The position numbers and the translations under genes were made by a program. From Paenibacillus riograndensis SBR5 (GTDB lineage Bacteria; Bacillota; Bacilli; Paenibacillales; Paenibacillaceae), in the NCBI RefSeq assembly GCF_000981585.1, contig NZ_LN831776.1:4509187-4573186 (forward strand): 64,000 nucleotides of DNA. The letters are read 5' to 3'. Below the pieces are notes generated by a model. It saw nothing but the letters and a program-made list of their open reading frames with translations, made no database searches and had not been told where the DNA came from. This document shows, one piece after another, positions 1-8,444 of this stretch (positions are counted from its first letter, which is position 1; each line of letters begins with the position of its first letter).

Positions 1-976
1 AGCTGTTGTCGACGATTTTGGCTTCCGGAACACGTGCCTTTAATTCACCGGCGTTATCCATAACATCCAGCAGATTGTTCCATTCTTTGCCGTCAATGAC
101 CGGATCTACTGCATAGGTGTCCTGCTCTTTGTAGCGCTTAACCGAAGAGATCACAATATCCCGGTCGGTATTCTCAAAATAAGGCAGGATTGCATCGGCA
201 ATCTCCTCCGGGCTGTGCTCCTTCACCCAAACCTGGGCGCGCTGGATGGCATTGGTGAATTTTTGTACCGTATCCCCGTTTTTGCTGATATAGCTCTGTT
301 TGGACATAAACACCGTATAAGGCAGGTAGCCGCTTTCCACGCCAAAAGATGCTACAACACTACCGCGATGTTCACGCTCAAAGATGGAGGCCGTGGGTTC
401 AAAAAGCTGCACATAATCCCCTGTGCCGGAGGCAAAAGCGCCGGCAATGTTGGCAAAATCAATATTCTGAATCAGCGTAAGATCCTTTCCGGCATCAATG
501 CCTTTCTGCAGCAGCGTAAAAGCGCCGGCCATCTGCGGCATACCGCCTTTTCTTTGGCCGAGGAAGGTACTCCCCTTCAATTTGTCCCAGTTGAAATCCG
601 CATCCGCCTTCCGTGCGAACAGGAATGTGCCGTCACGCTGGGTCAGCTGGGCGAAATTGATGACAGGATCTTCTGCCCCCTGCTGGTACACGTAAATTGA
701 AGTCTCCGATCCAACAAGCGCCACATCAATGGCCCCGGAGAGCAGAGCCGTCATCGTTTTGTCCCCGCCCGGGATCGTCTGCAGTTCTGCCTCCAGCCCT
801 TCATCCTTAAAAAAATTCTGGGATAATGCCACATATTCAGGCGCATAAAAGACCGAACGGGTGACTTCACCGATCTTCACCTTCACCGCAGCCGAGTCGC
901 TGCCGCAACCGGCAAGGACAGACAGGCACATGGTGAGGATCATGAGCGGCAGCGAGATTTTTTTCCTGAGATTCAT
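1..976 (-). CDS. ABC transporter substrate-binding lipoprotein, NitT/TauT-like (3' end cut by window edge)
   Basis: Starts at ATG 976 with AAGGAG eight bases upstream and is still open at the left edge, so about 325 residues are visible and the C-terminus is missing. The N-terminus is a lipoprotein signal: Arg-Lys-Lys at residues 4-6, a hydrophobic core, and lipobox LAGC with the lipidated Cys at 24. The mature part looks like the NMT1/THI5/SsuA class (YAPEYVALSQNFF followed by FKDEGLEAEL), which binds small organic ligands such as sulfonates, nitrate or thiamine precursors outside the membrane. Permease and ATPase genes would lie to the left. The ligand cannot be read from the sequence. Confidence 0.85.
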   Translation of the reverse strand, partial: MNLRKKISLPLMILTMCLSVLAGCGSDSAAVKVKIGEVTRSVFYAPEYVALSQNFFKDEGLEAELQTIPGGDKTMTALLSGAIDVALVGSETSIYVYQQGAEDPVINFAQLTQRDGTFLFARKADADFNWDKLKGSTFLGQRKGGMPQMAGAFTLLQKGIDAGKDLTLIQNIDFANIAGAFASGTGDYVQLFEPTASIFEREHRGSVVASFGVESGYLPYTVFMSKQSYISKNGDTVQKFTNAIQRAQVWVKEHSPEEIADAILPYFENTDRDIVISSVKRYKEQDTYAVDPVIDGKEWNNLLDVMDNAGELKARVPEAKIVDNS

Positions 977-1099
977 CCTTCATTCTCCTTTCTTCCCGGG
1001 TCTTCGCCCTTGCTTAAAGCATATGCTCCTGCCTAAAGATTGGTTAACTGACATGAAGTGCAGCGCACCTTACTCATATCCAGTCTGAAACGCACAATT

Positions 1100-1113
1100 A
1101 TAAAGCGCTTACA
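1100..1113 (-). promoter_or_regulatory. Possible CcpA-type cre site
   Basis: On the minus strand this reads TGTAAGCGCTTTAT, close to the Bacillales catabolite-responsive consensus. It lies about 125 bases upstream of the binding-lipoprotein start at 976, so it would suggest carbon-catabolite control of that gene. Motif match only. Confidence 0.35.
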
Positions 1114-1166
1114 TAAAAAGGCCTCCATGAATCAAGGCGAACCCACACTTCCACCTTGTTCAACGG

Positions 1167-1835
1167 TTATTCTCCATTAGATACCTCTATCGGCTGCAGC
1201 AGCCATCTATAAAAGATAGAGCATAGCTGAGGTCTGGTCAGCGGCACCGCGATCATCCAGTCTTCTGCCGGCTTGCCGCTGACGCGCACCAGCCAGCCTC
1301 CGGAATTGTTCTCCATATACAAGGCGCGCTGAAAATACCAGGTCCCCTCATGCATGGAACAGAGCTTAAGCTCTCCCTCTGCAGTCGGGCTCTTCATCAC
1401 GCTGGCCAGCTGCGGGGAATTTACAACATCTCCCGTCTCGGCTGTCAGCCGTTCAGTCAACACGTACAAAGTATAAGCGTCCGCCTGCTCCCGGAGCTCT
1501 TCATACTTGCGTCTGGACATCAGCAATGCAGGTGAATCCGAAAGGGTGCTGTATGTAAGCTGAAAGCAATTCAGCAGATAAAAGGACGCACGCTTGATCT
1601 CTTCCGGTGTCTTCAATTCACAGTCGGAGGCATCCGTATCTATCAGGTGGGATAACAGTATTGTATCTTTAAAAACCTGCAGGCATAAATCCTGCGTATA
1701 TTCCCCTTCGCTGAATTTCAACCTGCAAATCCTGTCCGCAGAGGCTGCCCTTTGCAGCATCCCTTCAACTTTTTTATTACCTGATGTTTCAGGGAACAGA
1801 AAATGCGCTAAATATAATTTATCATTGTTATTCAC
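1167..1835 (-). CDS. Hypothetical protein, 222 aa
   Basis: No family recognised. I chose GTG 1835 because GGAAGG lies ten bases upstream; a TTG at 1865 would add ten residues but has no ribosome binding site. The product is soluble, with no signal peptide or membrane segment. Its middle is helical and charged (SRRKYEELREQADAY) and its C-terminal half is rich in beta-type residues (GGWLVRVSGKPAEDW). It is transcribed toward the lipoprotein gene, with a weak GC stem and T-run at about 1109-1135 between them. Confidence 0.6.
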   Translation of the reverse strand: MNNNDKLYLAHFLFPETSGNKKVEGMLQRAASADRICRLKFSEGEYTQDLCLQVFKDTILLSHLIDTDASDCELKTPEEIKRASFYLLNCFQLTYSTLSDSPALLMSRRKYEELREQADAYTLYVLTERLTAETGDVVNSPQLASVMKSPTAEGELKLCSMHEGTWYFQRALYMENNSGGWLVRVSGKPAEDWMIAVPLTRPQLCSIFYRWLLQPIEVSNGE

Positions 1836-1973
1836 ATCAAGGTTTCCTTCCCGGAAAGGCTTCAAGCTATAAAACTTGTAATCTTTATGTTATCATAAGC
1901 TAATTTTAAGGTAAAATTAAGAAAGTAAGGGTATGATCTATATCATGAAATACTTGTAGCGAGGTGATTTCAA

Positions 1974-2213
1974 ATGAGAATGCTCATCACATTTCAGAAC
2001 AAGATTGTACCTGTGTACTTCACTACAGAAAATAAACAGCCTACACAAAAAGTGCTTCGATTGCTAAACAACACGCTGGAACTTAAAATTCAAAAGGGCA
2101 AAAGCGCCCTGCAGAAATGTTTGAATTCTCTGATCAGTATCGAAATTAAAGGCTCTGAAGCTATATTGCACAGTTACAGTGAAAATGATTCATTGGCGTT
2201 ATCCCTCTATTAA
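1974..2213 (+). CDS. Small hypothetical protein, 79 aa
   Basis: Begins at ATG 1974 behind GAGGTG (seven-base spacing) and ends inside an intrinsic terminator, which supports a real monocistronic gene. The product is Lys/Asn-rich, has no signal peptide or transmembrane segment, and contains a short basic stretch (KIQKGKSALQKC). It diverges from the 222-aa gene at 1167-1835. No family recognised. Confidence 0.6.
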   Translation: MRMLITFQNKIVPVYFTTENKQPTQKVLRLLNNTLELKIQKGKSALQKCLNSLISIEIKGSEAILHSYSENDSLALSLY

Positions 2214-2230
2214 TAGAGGGATATTTTTTT
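2201..2230 (+). terminator. Intrinsic terminator of the 79-aa gene
   Basis: Perfect inverted repeat ATCCCTCTAT/ATAGAGGGAT followed by seven T. The stem includes the stop codon of the upstream gene. Confidence 0.85.
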
Positions 2231-2314
2231 GCACAGAAAAAAGAGCATCTCCCTTACATAAGGAAAATGCCCCATTATATATATTGCCGAATGCCCGCTT
2301 CACTAACTGGCTGG

Positions 2315-2455
2315 TTAGCTGATTCGTTCAGGGGTTTTATTCTCTTGCTTTTCCGCCTTTTGAATCCGCAGCTTGAACAGCTTCACCAGATTTCGCCGGG
2401 TATGCTCTTCCTGACAGCTGTCCAATTTTTTAATGATGAACCGGTCAATGGACAT
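2315..2455 (-). CDS. Small basic hypothetical protein, 46 aa
   Basis: Short ORF starting at ATG 2455 with AAAGGAG well placed upstream. A longer in-frame extension to 2641 lacks a binding site and looks non-coding. The peptide is strongly basic and helical (FIIKKLDSC, then KLFKLRIQKAEKQ), with one Cys and no membrane segment. No family recognised. The good ribosome binding site is the main support, so it could still be spurious. Confidence 0.45.
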   Translation of the reverse strand: MSIDRFIIKKLDSCQEEHTRRNLVKLFKLRIQKAEKQENKTPERIS

Positions 2456-2786
2456 GTCACTCGCTCCTTTTATTATTGGATTCTGTTGCAGCCGGAACGG
2501 AGAGGAAATCCTTTCCTTATTCCTTGTAACACCTATATAACCGGGTCCCTGCGACCTTAAACCCGGGCCAAAAACACAAAAATAACCTTGCGAAACCTGC
2601 GGTACTACATCTTGATCATTCAAAGTAAAAAACCTGCCCACTGCCCGGAGATATGGTAGCTGCGCAAAGAAAAGTACACCAGTGTCGAGCGGATAATTTT
2701 TTTATCCGACGGATATTTACAAACAAATAATTAAATGCTATATTAAATATAGTTAATAAATATTAGATACTTAAGGAGAAATCATA
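2456..2786. other. Intergenic region holding the azoR promoter
   Basis: About 330 bases between the divergent 46-aa ORF and azoR. The only supported element is the azoR promoter at 2716-2744. No other gene, repeat or RNA was seen. Confidence 0.5.
2716..2744 (+). promoter_or_regulatory. Sigma-A promoter of azoR
   Basis: TTTACA (2716-2721), a 17-base spacer, then TATATT (2739-2744) preceded by an extended TG. The gene starts 42 bases after the -10 box, behind AAGGAG. Confidence 0.75.
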
Positions 2787-3413
2787 ATGTCAAAAGTACT
2801 TTTCGTTAAGGCTAACAACCGCCCGGCAGATCAAGCAGTGAGTGTGCAGCTTTACAACACCTTCCTGGCAAGCTACAAGGAAACTCATCCGCAAGATGAA
2901 ATTACAGAGCTTGATTTGTTCGCTGAACAGCTTCCTTACTATGACAACACATTGATTACCGGGATCTACAAAGCTGCTCAAGGGTACGAAGCTACCCCAG
3001 AAGAAGCTGCAGGCGCTGCTACAGTGAAGAAATATGTGGATCAATTCCTGGCCGCTGACAAAATAGTCTTTGCTTTCCCGCTGTGGAACATGACTGTTCC
3101 GGCTGTACTGCATACCTACATCGATTACTTGAGCCAGGCAGGCGTTACATTTAAGTACACTGCTGAAGGTCCGGTTGGACTGGTAACTGACAAAAAAGCA
3201 GTGATTCTGAATGCCAGAGGCGGCGTTTACTCCGAAGGTCCTGCTGCCAGTGCAGAAATGGCTGTTAACTTTGTGGCAGGCATGTTGAACTTCTGGGGCT
3301 TCAAAGAAACGACTCAGGTCATTATCGAAGGACACAACCAGAATCCGCAGCAGTCTGCAGAAATTATCGCCAAAGGCCTGGAACTGGCTAAAACTGCCGC
3401 TGCATCGTTCTAA
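2787..3413 (+). CDS. azoR: FMN-dependent NADH:azo/quinone reductase
   Basis: A 208-residue flavodoxin-fold protein of the AzoR/AcpD family, which uses FMN and NAD(P)H for two-electron reduction of quinones and azo compounds in the cytoplasm and protects against quinone and thiol stress. Family marks are the start KVLFVKANNRPADQAVS, the FMN-contacting FPLWN at 97-101 followed by TVPAVLHTYIDYL, and a RGGVYS loop near residue 150. Length is normal. It has its own promoter and terminator, so it is monocistronic. Confidence 0.93.
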   Translation: MSKVLFVKANNRPADQAVSVQLYNTFLASYKETHPQDEITELDLFAEQLPYYDNTLITGIYKAAQGYEATPEEAAGAATVKKYVDQFLAADKIVFAFPLWNMTVPAVLHTYIDYLSQAGVTFKYTAEGPVGLVTDKKAVILNARGGVYSEGPAASAEMAVNFVAGMLNFWGFKETTQVIIEGHNQNPQQSAEIIAKGLELAKTAAASF

Positions 3414-3427
3414 TTGCCAGAAGCGTT

Positions 3428-3497
3428 AAAAGTCCGGTTCTTTTTTAGACATCCGCACTTTTTACAGACATCTCCTTTTTACATCAGCCGGACTTTT
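3428..3497 (+). terminator. Terminator of azoR
   Basis: AAAAGTCCGG (3428-3437) pairs with CCGGACTTTT (3488-3497) across a long T-rich loop; the second arm ends in TTTT. Confidence 0.6.
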
Positions 3498-3553
3498 ATT
3501 TATATATAGTTTGGCAGAGTGCTTCTTTAAGAAGCTTCGCCGGACACAAGATA

Positions 3554-3592
3554 AGGGACACCCTGCAGTTCTAGGCTGCAGGGTGTCCCTTT
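3554..3592. terminator. Bidirectional-type terminator between azoR and rsgA
   Basis: Perfect 15-bp stem AGGGACACCCTGCAG/CTGCAGGGTGTCCCT with a seven-base loop, ten bases beyond the rsgA stop. T-runs are short on both sides, so strength is uncertain. Confidence 0.7.
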
Positions 3593-3601
3593 CGATTTCC
3601 C

Positions 3602-4690
3602 TCAATATTCGTCCAGCTCATGCCGCCAGTTAGAGTTACGGGTACGTGAGCCCGCTGACTTTGTTGCAGCAGCAGTTTTCCGCTTTTGCTTCACCTCTTT
3701 GCTGCTCTGATACTGCAGTTCCCGCTGGGTTTTCCGGTAATTCAACAGCCGTTTCTCCTCCAGCTCTCCGCTGGCTACAGCCTCAAGTACAGCGCAGCCT
3801 TCTTCATGTTCATGCCTGCAATCACCGAAACGGCATTCGGCTGCCAATCTGGTGATGTCGCCGAAAGCAAGATCAAGTCCGCCTTCATCCTCCCATAACT
3901 GCAGCTCGCGCATTCCCGGAGTGTCCACAATGATGCCGCCATCCGGCAGAACAAACAGCTCCCGGTGGGTAGTCGTATGCCTGCCCCGGCTGTCATCCTC
4001 TCTTACATCCTGGGTTAGCTGAATTGTCTGGCCGCTGAGCCAGTTGACCATCGTTGATTTGCCGCAGCCTGAGGAACCGGTAAGGGCTACGGTCTGCCCT
4101 ATGCCGATATACGGCAGCAGCTCTTCCCGCCCGTCGCCCAGCAATGCGCTGACCGCATGGATGGCTACACCGGGTGCCACCCGCTCCATCTCGGCGATTT
4201 TATGCTCGGCATCCGGGCACAAATCGGATTTGGTTAACAAAATCACCGGATTCGCCCCGCTGTTCCACGCCATGATCAGATACCGCTCCATCCGCCGGAC
4301 ATTGAAATCATCATTAAGTGCGCTGACCAGAAATAATGTATCCACATTGGAGGCAACAATCTGCTCCTCCAGAGTATTTCCGGCAACCTTTCGTGAAATC
4401 ACGCTGTGCCGGGGCAGGACACCGTGAATGACCGCATGCTCCCCGCCATCCTGCAGCGCCAGAACCACCCAGTCCCCGACAGCCGGGTATTCTCCGGAGT
4501 CTGTCAGCGAATGTCTGAGTTTGCCGGCCAGTTCCCCCCATGTCTCCCCGTTCTCCGCCATGACCCGGTATTTGCTGCCAAAGTCGCCCACGATTCTTCC
4601 CGGAACATACCCCTTCCCTTCATTCCCTGTAAGCCTTTCATTCCACTTGCTTTGCCAATTCTTATTCCAGCCGTATTGTTCTATTGTCAT
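3602..4690 (-). CDS. rsgA: Ribosome small-subunit-dependent GTPase RsgA (YjeQ/EngC)
   Basis: 362-residue circularly permuted GTPase that checks late 30S subunit maturation near the decoding site. An OB-fold region comes first (~25-100). The GTPase motifs then appear in permuted order: G4 TKSD at 153-156, P-loop GSSGCGKST at 205-213, and DTPG at 256-259. The C-terminal zinc knuckle has C286, C291, a His in RHEH and C299. A basic tail follows. The start at ATG 4690 has AGGAGG upstream. It stands alone, away from the usual prpC-prkC-rsgA cluster, so it may be a paralogue. Confidence 0.93.
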   Translation of the reverse strand: MTIEQYGWNKNWQSKWNERLTGNEGKGYVPGRIVGDFGSKYRVMAENGETWGELAGKLRHSLTDSGEYPAVGDWVVLALQDGGEHAVIHGVLPRHSVISRKVAGNTLEEQIVASNVDTLFLVSALNDDFNVRRMERYLIMAWNSGANPVILLTKSDLCPDAEHKIAEMERVAPGVAIHAVSALLGDGREELLPYIGIGQTVALTGSSGCGKSTMVNWLSGQTIQLTQDVREDDSRGRHTTTHRELFVLPDGGIIVDTPGMRELQLWEDEGGLDLAFGDITRLAAECRFGDCRHEHEEGCAVLEAVASGELEEKRLLNYRKTQRELQYQSSKEVKQKRKTAAATKSAGSRTRNSNWRHELDEY

Positions 4691-4778
4691 TATTGCCTCC
4701 TGAATGGTTTAACTTTTTGAAATTTCCGCATTACAACCTGTCTGATTCTGATCCTGCTTCACGCATTTCCAGGAACAT

Positions 4779-4808
4779 AAAAAGCCGCCGGAAATCCATT
4801 CCGGCGGC
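4779..4808 (-). terminator. Minus-strand terminator, distal of two
   Basis: GCCGCCGG/CCGGCGGC stem followed on the minus strand by five T. It shares its stem sequence with the terminator at 4957-4993. Confidence 0.65.
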
Positions 4809-4956
4809 ATCCCCTGCAGAACCTCTCTTCGGCCACAGGCAAAAGAAAAGCTTGCAGAACATATACGAAAAGTACGGCCTCTTCCCCATGGCGGGACAGG
4901 CCGGTAATTTCCGTGCGTGCACAGGTACAGCTATACCTTAGTGCTATATGCACACG

Positions 4957-4993
4957 CAAAAAAGCCGCCGGAACCGATACGGTTCCCGGCGGC
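4957..4993 (-). terminator. Minus-strand terminator after the 26-codon ORF
   Basis: Stem GCCGCCGGGAACC/GGTTCCGGCGGC followed by six T on the minus strand, about 40 bases past the ORF stop at 5035. Confidence 0.8.
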
Positions 4994-5034
4994 TCTAAAA
5001 GGCAACATAGAGCTGGCCCGCTAAGCTGCAATTC

Positions 5035-5115
5035 CTACACTGCAGCCGCTGTTCCCGGAAGACACGTATCACAAGCAGTATTCAACGATAACGAAATAAC
5101 CGTATAAACTGTCAT
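5035..5115 (-). CDS. Candidate 26-residue peptide gene
   Basis: A short ORF supported by a complete transcription unit: promoter TTGACA-18-TATCAT at 5150-5179, AAGGAG ten bases before ATG 5115, and a strong terminator just after the stop. The peptide starts MTVYTVISLSLNTACDTCLP and ends GTAAAV. It has two Cys three apart, is nearly uncharged and has no Lys or Arg. No known peptide family was recognised. An overlapping ATG at 5122 would give a 17-codon ORF but lies only two bases from the binding site. The alternative is a small RNA with incidental coding. Confidence 0.4.
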   Translation of the reverse strand: MTVYTVISLSLNTACDTCLPGTAAAV

Positions 5116-5149
5116 ATAACATCGTCTCCTTCCGAACTAATATGGTGTA

Positions 5150-5179
5150 ATGATAAACGGAGCTGCATTATTTTGTCAA
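5150..5179 (-). promoter_or_regulatory. Sigma-A promoter of the 26-codon ORF
   Basis: On the minus strand TTGACA (5174-5179), 18-base spacer, TATCAT (5150-5155). It points away from the HAD gene, toward the small ORF. Confidence 0.6.
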
Positions 5180-5197
5180 CCTGCAAATCTCATCCGT

Positions 5198-5869
5198 CTA
5201 TAAAATAGACTTCAGCTCATCCAGCTCATGGATGGTTTTCCACGGATGTGCATCCAGCTTTTCATCCCACGGATGGTTGCGCTTCAGCCATATCGTCTCC
5301 ATGCCTGCCTTGGCTGCACCCCAGATATCATTTACCGGATGATCTCCGATAAACAATGTTTCCTCTGCCTTCGTCCCGAGGCGCTCAAGGGCAAGGCGGT
5401 AGATCTCCGGATCAGGCTTACTGATCCCGGCCTCCCCGGAGATGACGATGGCCTTGAAGTAACCCCGGAGCTTAAGCAGATCGATTTTGCCATACTGGAT
5501 ATCCTTCTTGCCGTTCGTGACCAGTCCAAGCGTATAGCCGCGCTCCCGGCAGTATTCCAGTATCTCTACGGCATGCTTCATAAGCGCTCCATGGGTGATA
5601 TATGTTCTGTCGTAATAAGCCCGAATATCCGCAGCGGTCACTTTTTTCCTCCAGGGCAGCACATCGCTCAGTTCGGCAAAAAAACCATCCTTATCACGGT
5701 ATCCGTCCGCATCTCTGACGATAATATCCTCCACGGTGCGCTCCGCCTCTTCCGGGTCCATATGCCCGAGGAAATCCTGTACGAACTTCCTGCTGAAGCT
5801 GCGGAAAGTGTGGTCGCGGTCCATTAATGTGTTGTCCAGATCGAACAGCAAAGCTTGTACTTCTTTCAT
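5198..5869 (-). CDS. HAD-superfamily phosphohydrolase (YjjG/YfnB-like)
   Basis: 223 residues with all four HAD motifs: DLDNTL (nucleophile D10, acid D12), VTNG at 117-120, K151 in ISKPDP, and GDHPVND at 175-181. The alpha-helical cap at about 20-95 makes it subclass I. Relatives dephosphorylate nucleotides, including damaged pyrimidine nucleotides, or phosphosugars; the substrate cannot be told. It is probably monocistronic, with a 140-base gap to the next upstream gene. Confidence 0.85.
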   Translation of the reverse strand: MKEVQALLFDLDNTLMDRDHTFRSFSRKFVQDFLGHMDPEEAERTVEDIIVRDADGYRDKDGFFAELSDVLPWRKKVTAADIRAYYDRTYITHGALMKHAVEILEYCRERGYTLGLVTNGKKDIQYGKIDLLKLRGYFKAIVISGEAGISKPDPEIYRLALERLGTKAEETLFIGDHPVNDIWGAAKAGMETIWLKRNHPWDEKLDAHPWKTIHELDELKSIL

Positions 5870-6009
5870 TCCAAGTTCCCCTTATACCTGAATTTCATTC
5901 CGTATCCAGTCAGAAATCCATTGTACTATGGGGGAACACGCAAAGAAAAGACCATTCCGCAAAAAAGGCCACACACCTCCTTCTGCTGAACAGTCTGCAG
6001 TTTCAGAAA

Positions 6010-6468
6010 TCAGGACTCAAAATACTCCGGCCGGTGCGTAAGCATCATTTCTTCCTCAGTAATATACAATGGAAAAGGCGGCGTCTCCTTCAAATACCGT
6101 TCCGTGGCCAGAAGCCGGTAATGTACCTCGGGCAGCCAGGCATCCTCAACAAGCGGAAGCTTGCCGGTATCGCTGATGTAGTTATCGACAGCCGATTGAA
6201 CCAGGTCAAGATAATAAGGCACGAGCTTGTCGGACTCCTCAAATATCTCAAAGGTTTCGCGTGACATATAGAACTTTTGCTCAGGCACTCCGCCTAAGTA
6301 ACGTTTGAGCCGGCTTAAGTCAATGCTTTTATCCTCCATAATCAGGGCCGTGCGGTTGATGGGAGCGGGCATATCTTCTTCAAATTGCCTTACAGCCTGT
6401 TTGATCTGCGGCAAGGTAACAGTAAGAGGGACAGTGGGCGAATTCTTCTTGGCGCGCTTGAATATCAT
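6010..6468 (-). CDS. Conserved hypothetical protein, 152 aa
   Basis: Soluble, acidic protein with a basic N-terminal tip (MIFKRAKKN) and no catalytic motif I can name. A clear AGGAG-like site (revcomp of ctcctt) precedes ATG 6468. The spaced aromatic and charged pattern (KFYMSRETFEIFEESDKLVPYY) looks like a Bacillales domain of unknown function, possibly DUF3939, but I cannot verify that. It is separated from the downstream HAD gene by 140 bases without a clear terminator. Confidence 0.6.
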   Translation of the reverse strand: MIFKRAKKNSPTVPLTVTLPQIKQAVRQFEEDMPAPINRTALIMEDKSIDLSRLKRYLGGVPEQKFYMSRETFEIFEESDKLVPYYLDLVQSAVDNYISDTGKLPLVEDAWLPEVHYRLLATERYLKETPPFPLYITEEEMMLTHRPEYFES

Positions 6469-6589
6469 ACTGAAAGTCTCCTTTCGAAGTATATGTCAGA
6501 CAACGCTTACAATTCCATTTTATTCGTTAATCAGACATTTAATCAGCTTGCCCGCCTTTTGTCACAAAAAATACCCAAATTTTAGATCA

Positions 6590-7186
6590 TTATTTGACAT
6601 TTTCCCAATGTGTCCACAACTCCGGCGGGTTCAGCTCATAGTGATCGTTCTCGCGGTACATGAATTGATGCATAATGAACTCGCGGCGAATGGTAGCATA
6701 ATCCTCGTGAAAGGGCTTGATGAACTCATTGATTTCCTTCTCGGTGTAAACTACACCAGGCTCCAGCTTCTCGGCCATATATTGCAATGCGATCAGCTTC
6801 TTCTTATACTGTGAGGGAATCTGCCGCAGGTGGCCGTCCTTGGCAAAAAAATTACGCAACACGGATTCCTTCAGCCTTGCATCCGGAGACACTTCCTCCA
6901 TCTCTTCCACTCCCTTAGCAAAAATAAATTTCAGCGATGCCTCTGAACCGGCCTGGATAAACTCGGGATTCAGCGCAAAATAAACCGTGTTCTTGTCCCT
7001 TCGCTCTTTGATGAGCGCAGCTTCCCGCAGTTTGGCGGCATGATGGGTAACCGTAGGCTGCGACAGATTCAGCTTCTCGGCCAGGGCCTGCCCGTGAACC
7101 TCCCCCTTGGACAGCAGCAGCAGAATCCGCAGACGCGTAGGGTCGGACAAGGCCTTGTGGTAATTGACAATTTTCTCAAGCTGCAA
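6590..7186 (-). CDS. ArsR-family winged-helix regulator with C-terminal DUF2087
   Basis: The N-terminal ~85 residues are an ArsR winged helix (HKALSDPTRLRILLLLS, then LNLSQPTVTHHAAKL). The C-terminal ~75 residues match DUF2087 (DGHLRQIPSQYKKKL, then EKEINEFIKPFHEDY). I chose TTG 7186, because AGGAG sits ten bases upstream; ATG 7216 would make that binding site coding. No Cys pair typical of metal-sensing ArsR proteins is present, so the signal is unknown. A palindrome at 7236-7251 suggests autoregulation, and the divergent ypdA gene at 7379 could share it. Confidence 0.85.
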   Translation of the reverse strand: MQLEKIVNYHKALSDPTRLRILLLLSKGEVHGQALAEKLNLSQPTVTHHAAKLREAALIKERRDKNTVYFALNPEFIQAGSEASLKFIFAKGVEEMEEVSPDARLKESVLRNFFAKDGHLRQIPSQYKKKLIALQYMAEKLEPGVVYTEKEINEFIKPFHEDYATIRREFIMHQFMYRENDHYELNPPELWTHWENVK

Positions 7187-7235
7187 CAGGGTCACTCTCC
7201 TAATAAATACAGGCAAATTTTATAAAATCAATAAT

Positions 7236-7251
7236 TTAGATATATATCTAA
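7236..7251. promoter_or_regulatory. Candidate operator of the ArsR-DUF2087 regulator
   Basis: Perfect 16-bp AT-rich palindrome TTAGATATATATCTAA, 50 bases upstream of the regulator start and in the divergent region with ypdA. Confidence 0.5.
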
Positions 7252-7378
7252 TTATATACCATCCAATGAACCTGAGCAAGCATATTCACCGGAATTGCCG
7301 GGAGGAATGGCGAAAATTTAATATTTAGGGTACGCTTTATAGTAAACGCAATTTATACTTCGGGAGGTTCATCGTTTT

Positions 7379-8365
7379 ATGAAAGATGTCATCATTATCG
7401 GGGCAGGCCCTTGCGGACTATCCGCAGCCATTGAATGCCAGCGCCGCGGGTTGTCCAGCCTGATCATCGAAAAGAATTTTATTGTCCATTCCATTTATCT
7501 TTATCCGACCAACATGCAGTTTTTCAGCACAACCGCACTGCTGGAAATCGGGGATGTGCCTTTTACTTCACCGAATGACAAACCTTTCCGCCATGAAGCA
7601 CTGGTCTACTACCGCCGCGCCGCCGAACAACACGGGCTGGACATTGCCGCTTATGAGGAAGCCCTCTCCGTGAAGCCGCTGGAAGACGGGACCTTTGCAG
7701 TACATACCCGCAACAAACGCGGGGAGACTTATACCCGCACGGCTGCCAACGTCATTATTTCTACCGGCTATTTCGATCAGCCGAACCTGATTGGCATTCC
7801 GGGAGAGGAGCTTCCCAAGGTCACCCATTATTTTGGGGAAGCCCATCCGTACACAGGGATGAAGGTTACCGTCATCGGGGGCAGCAATTCCGCTGTCGAT
7901 GCGGCACTGGAGCTGCTCAGGGTCGGTGCCGAAGTGGATATGGTCTACCGGGGTGCCAGTATTTCGGAGAACATCAAACCTTGGGTACGGCCGATCTTCG
8001 AGAGTATGGTGGCGAAGGACAAGATTGTTCTGCATCTGGAGTCACGGGTAACTGAAATCACACCGGGCTCGGTGCATATCACAGGGCGGAACGGCGAGGT
8101 GAAGGAGCTGGATAACGATTTTGTACTGGCTTTAACAGGATTCAGGCCGAGCAGAACGCTGCTCTCCTCAGCCGGAGTAAGCATGGACGAGACCCAAGAG
8201 AAGCCGGCCTTCAATCCCTCCACTATGGAGAGCAATGTGCCCGGACTTTATATCGCAGGTGTCATTGCCTCCGGGCGCAACGCCAATGAGGTATTTATCG
8301 AAACCGGACGCGGGCACGGCAAGCTGATCGCAGACCACATTATTTCCAAACGTCTCGCTGACTAG
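7379..8365 (+). CDS. ypdA: YpdA-family bacillithiol disulfide reductase
   Basis: 328-residue FAD/NAD(P)H pyridine nucleotide oxidoreductase. The FAD fingerprint is GAGPCG at 8-13, and the second dinucleotide site is GGSNSA at 167-172. There is no CxxC redox pair, which separates it from thioredoxin reductase and fits YpdA, which reduces bacillithiol disulfide in Firmicutes. A C-terminal FAD-contact segment (PGLYIAGVIASGRNANEVF) is present. GGGAGG precedes ATG 7379. It faces the ArsR gene and is followed by a DUF441 gene 80 bases on. Confidence 0.9.
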   Translation: MKDVIIIGAGPCGLSAAIECQRRGLSSLIIEKNFIVHSIYLYPTNMQFFSTTALLEIGDVPFTSPNDKPFRHEALVYYRRAAEQHGLDIAAYEEALSVKPLEDGTFAVHTRNKRGETYTRTAANVIISTGYFDQPNLIGIPGEELPKVTHYFGEAHPYTGMKVTVIGGSNSAVDAALELLRVGAEVDMVYRGASISENIKPWVRPIFESMVAKDKIVLHLESRVTEITPGSVHITGRNGEVKELDNDFVLALTGFRPSRTLLSSAGVSMDETQEKPAFNPSTMESNVPGLYIAGVIASGRNANEVFIETGRGHGKLIADHIISKRLAD

Positions 8366-8444
8366 CATCCGGGTTTCATAAACTCCGTATCCGGTCCATA
8401 TGATAAGCATTGTGTGTATCTCAGAAAAGGAGTGTACCGCCTTC

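Noticed and set aside
215..700. Open frame on the plus strand opposite the binding-lipoprotein gene
   Set aside because: It is the antisense shadow of a clear lipoprotein coding sequence and has no ribosome binding site. The same applies to the long plus-strand frames opposite marDK, rhaABD, miaB and the oxidoreductase.
4759..5031. 90-codon minus-strand frame after rsgA
   Set aside because: It runs through the terminator at 4957-4993 and lacks a binding site; the 26-codon ORF upstream explains the signals better.
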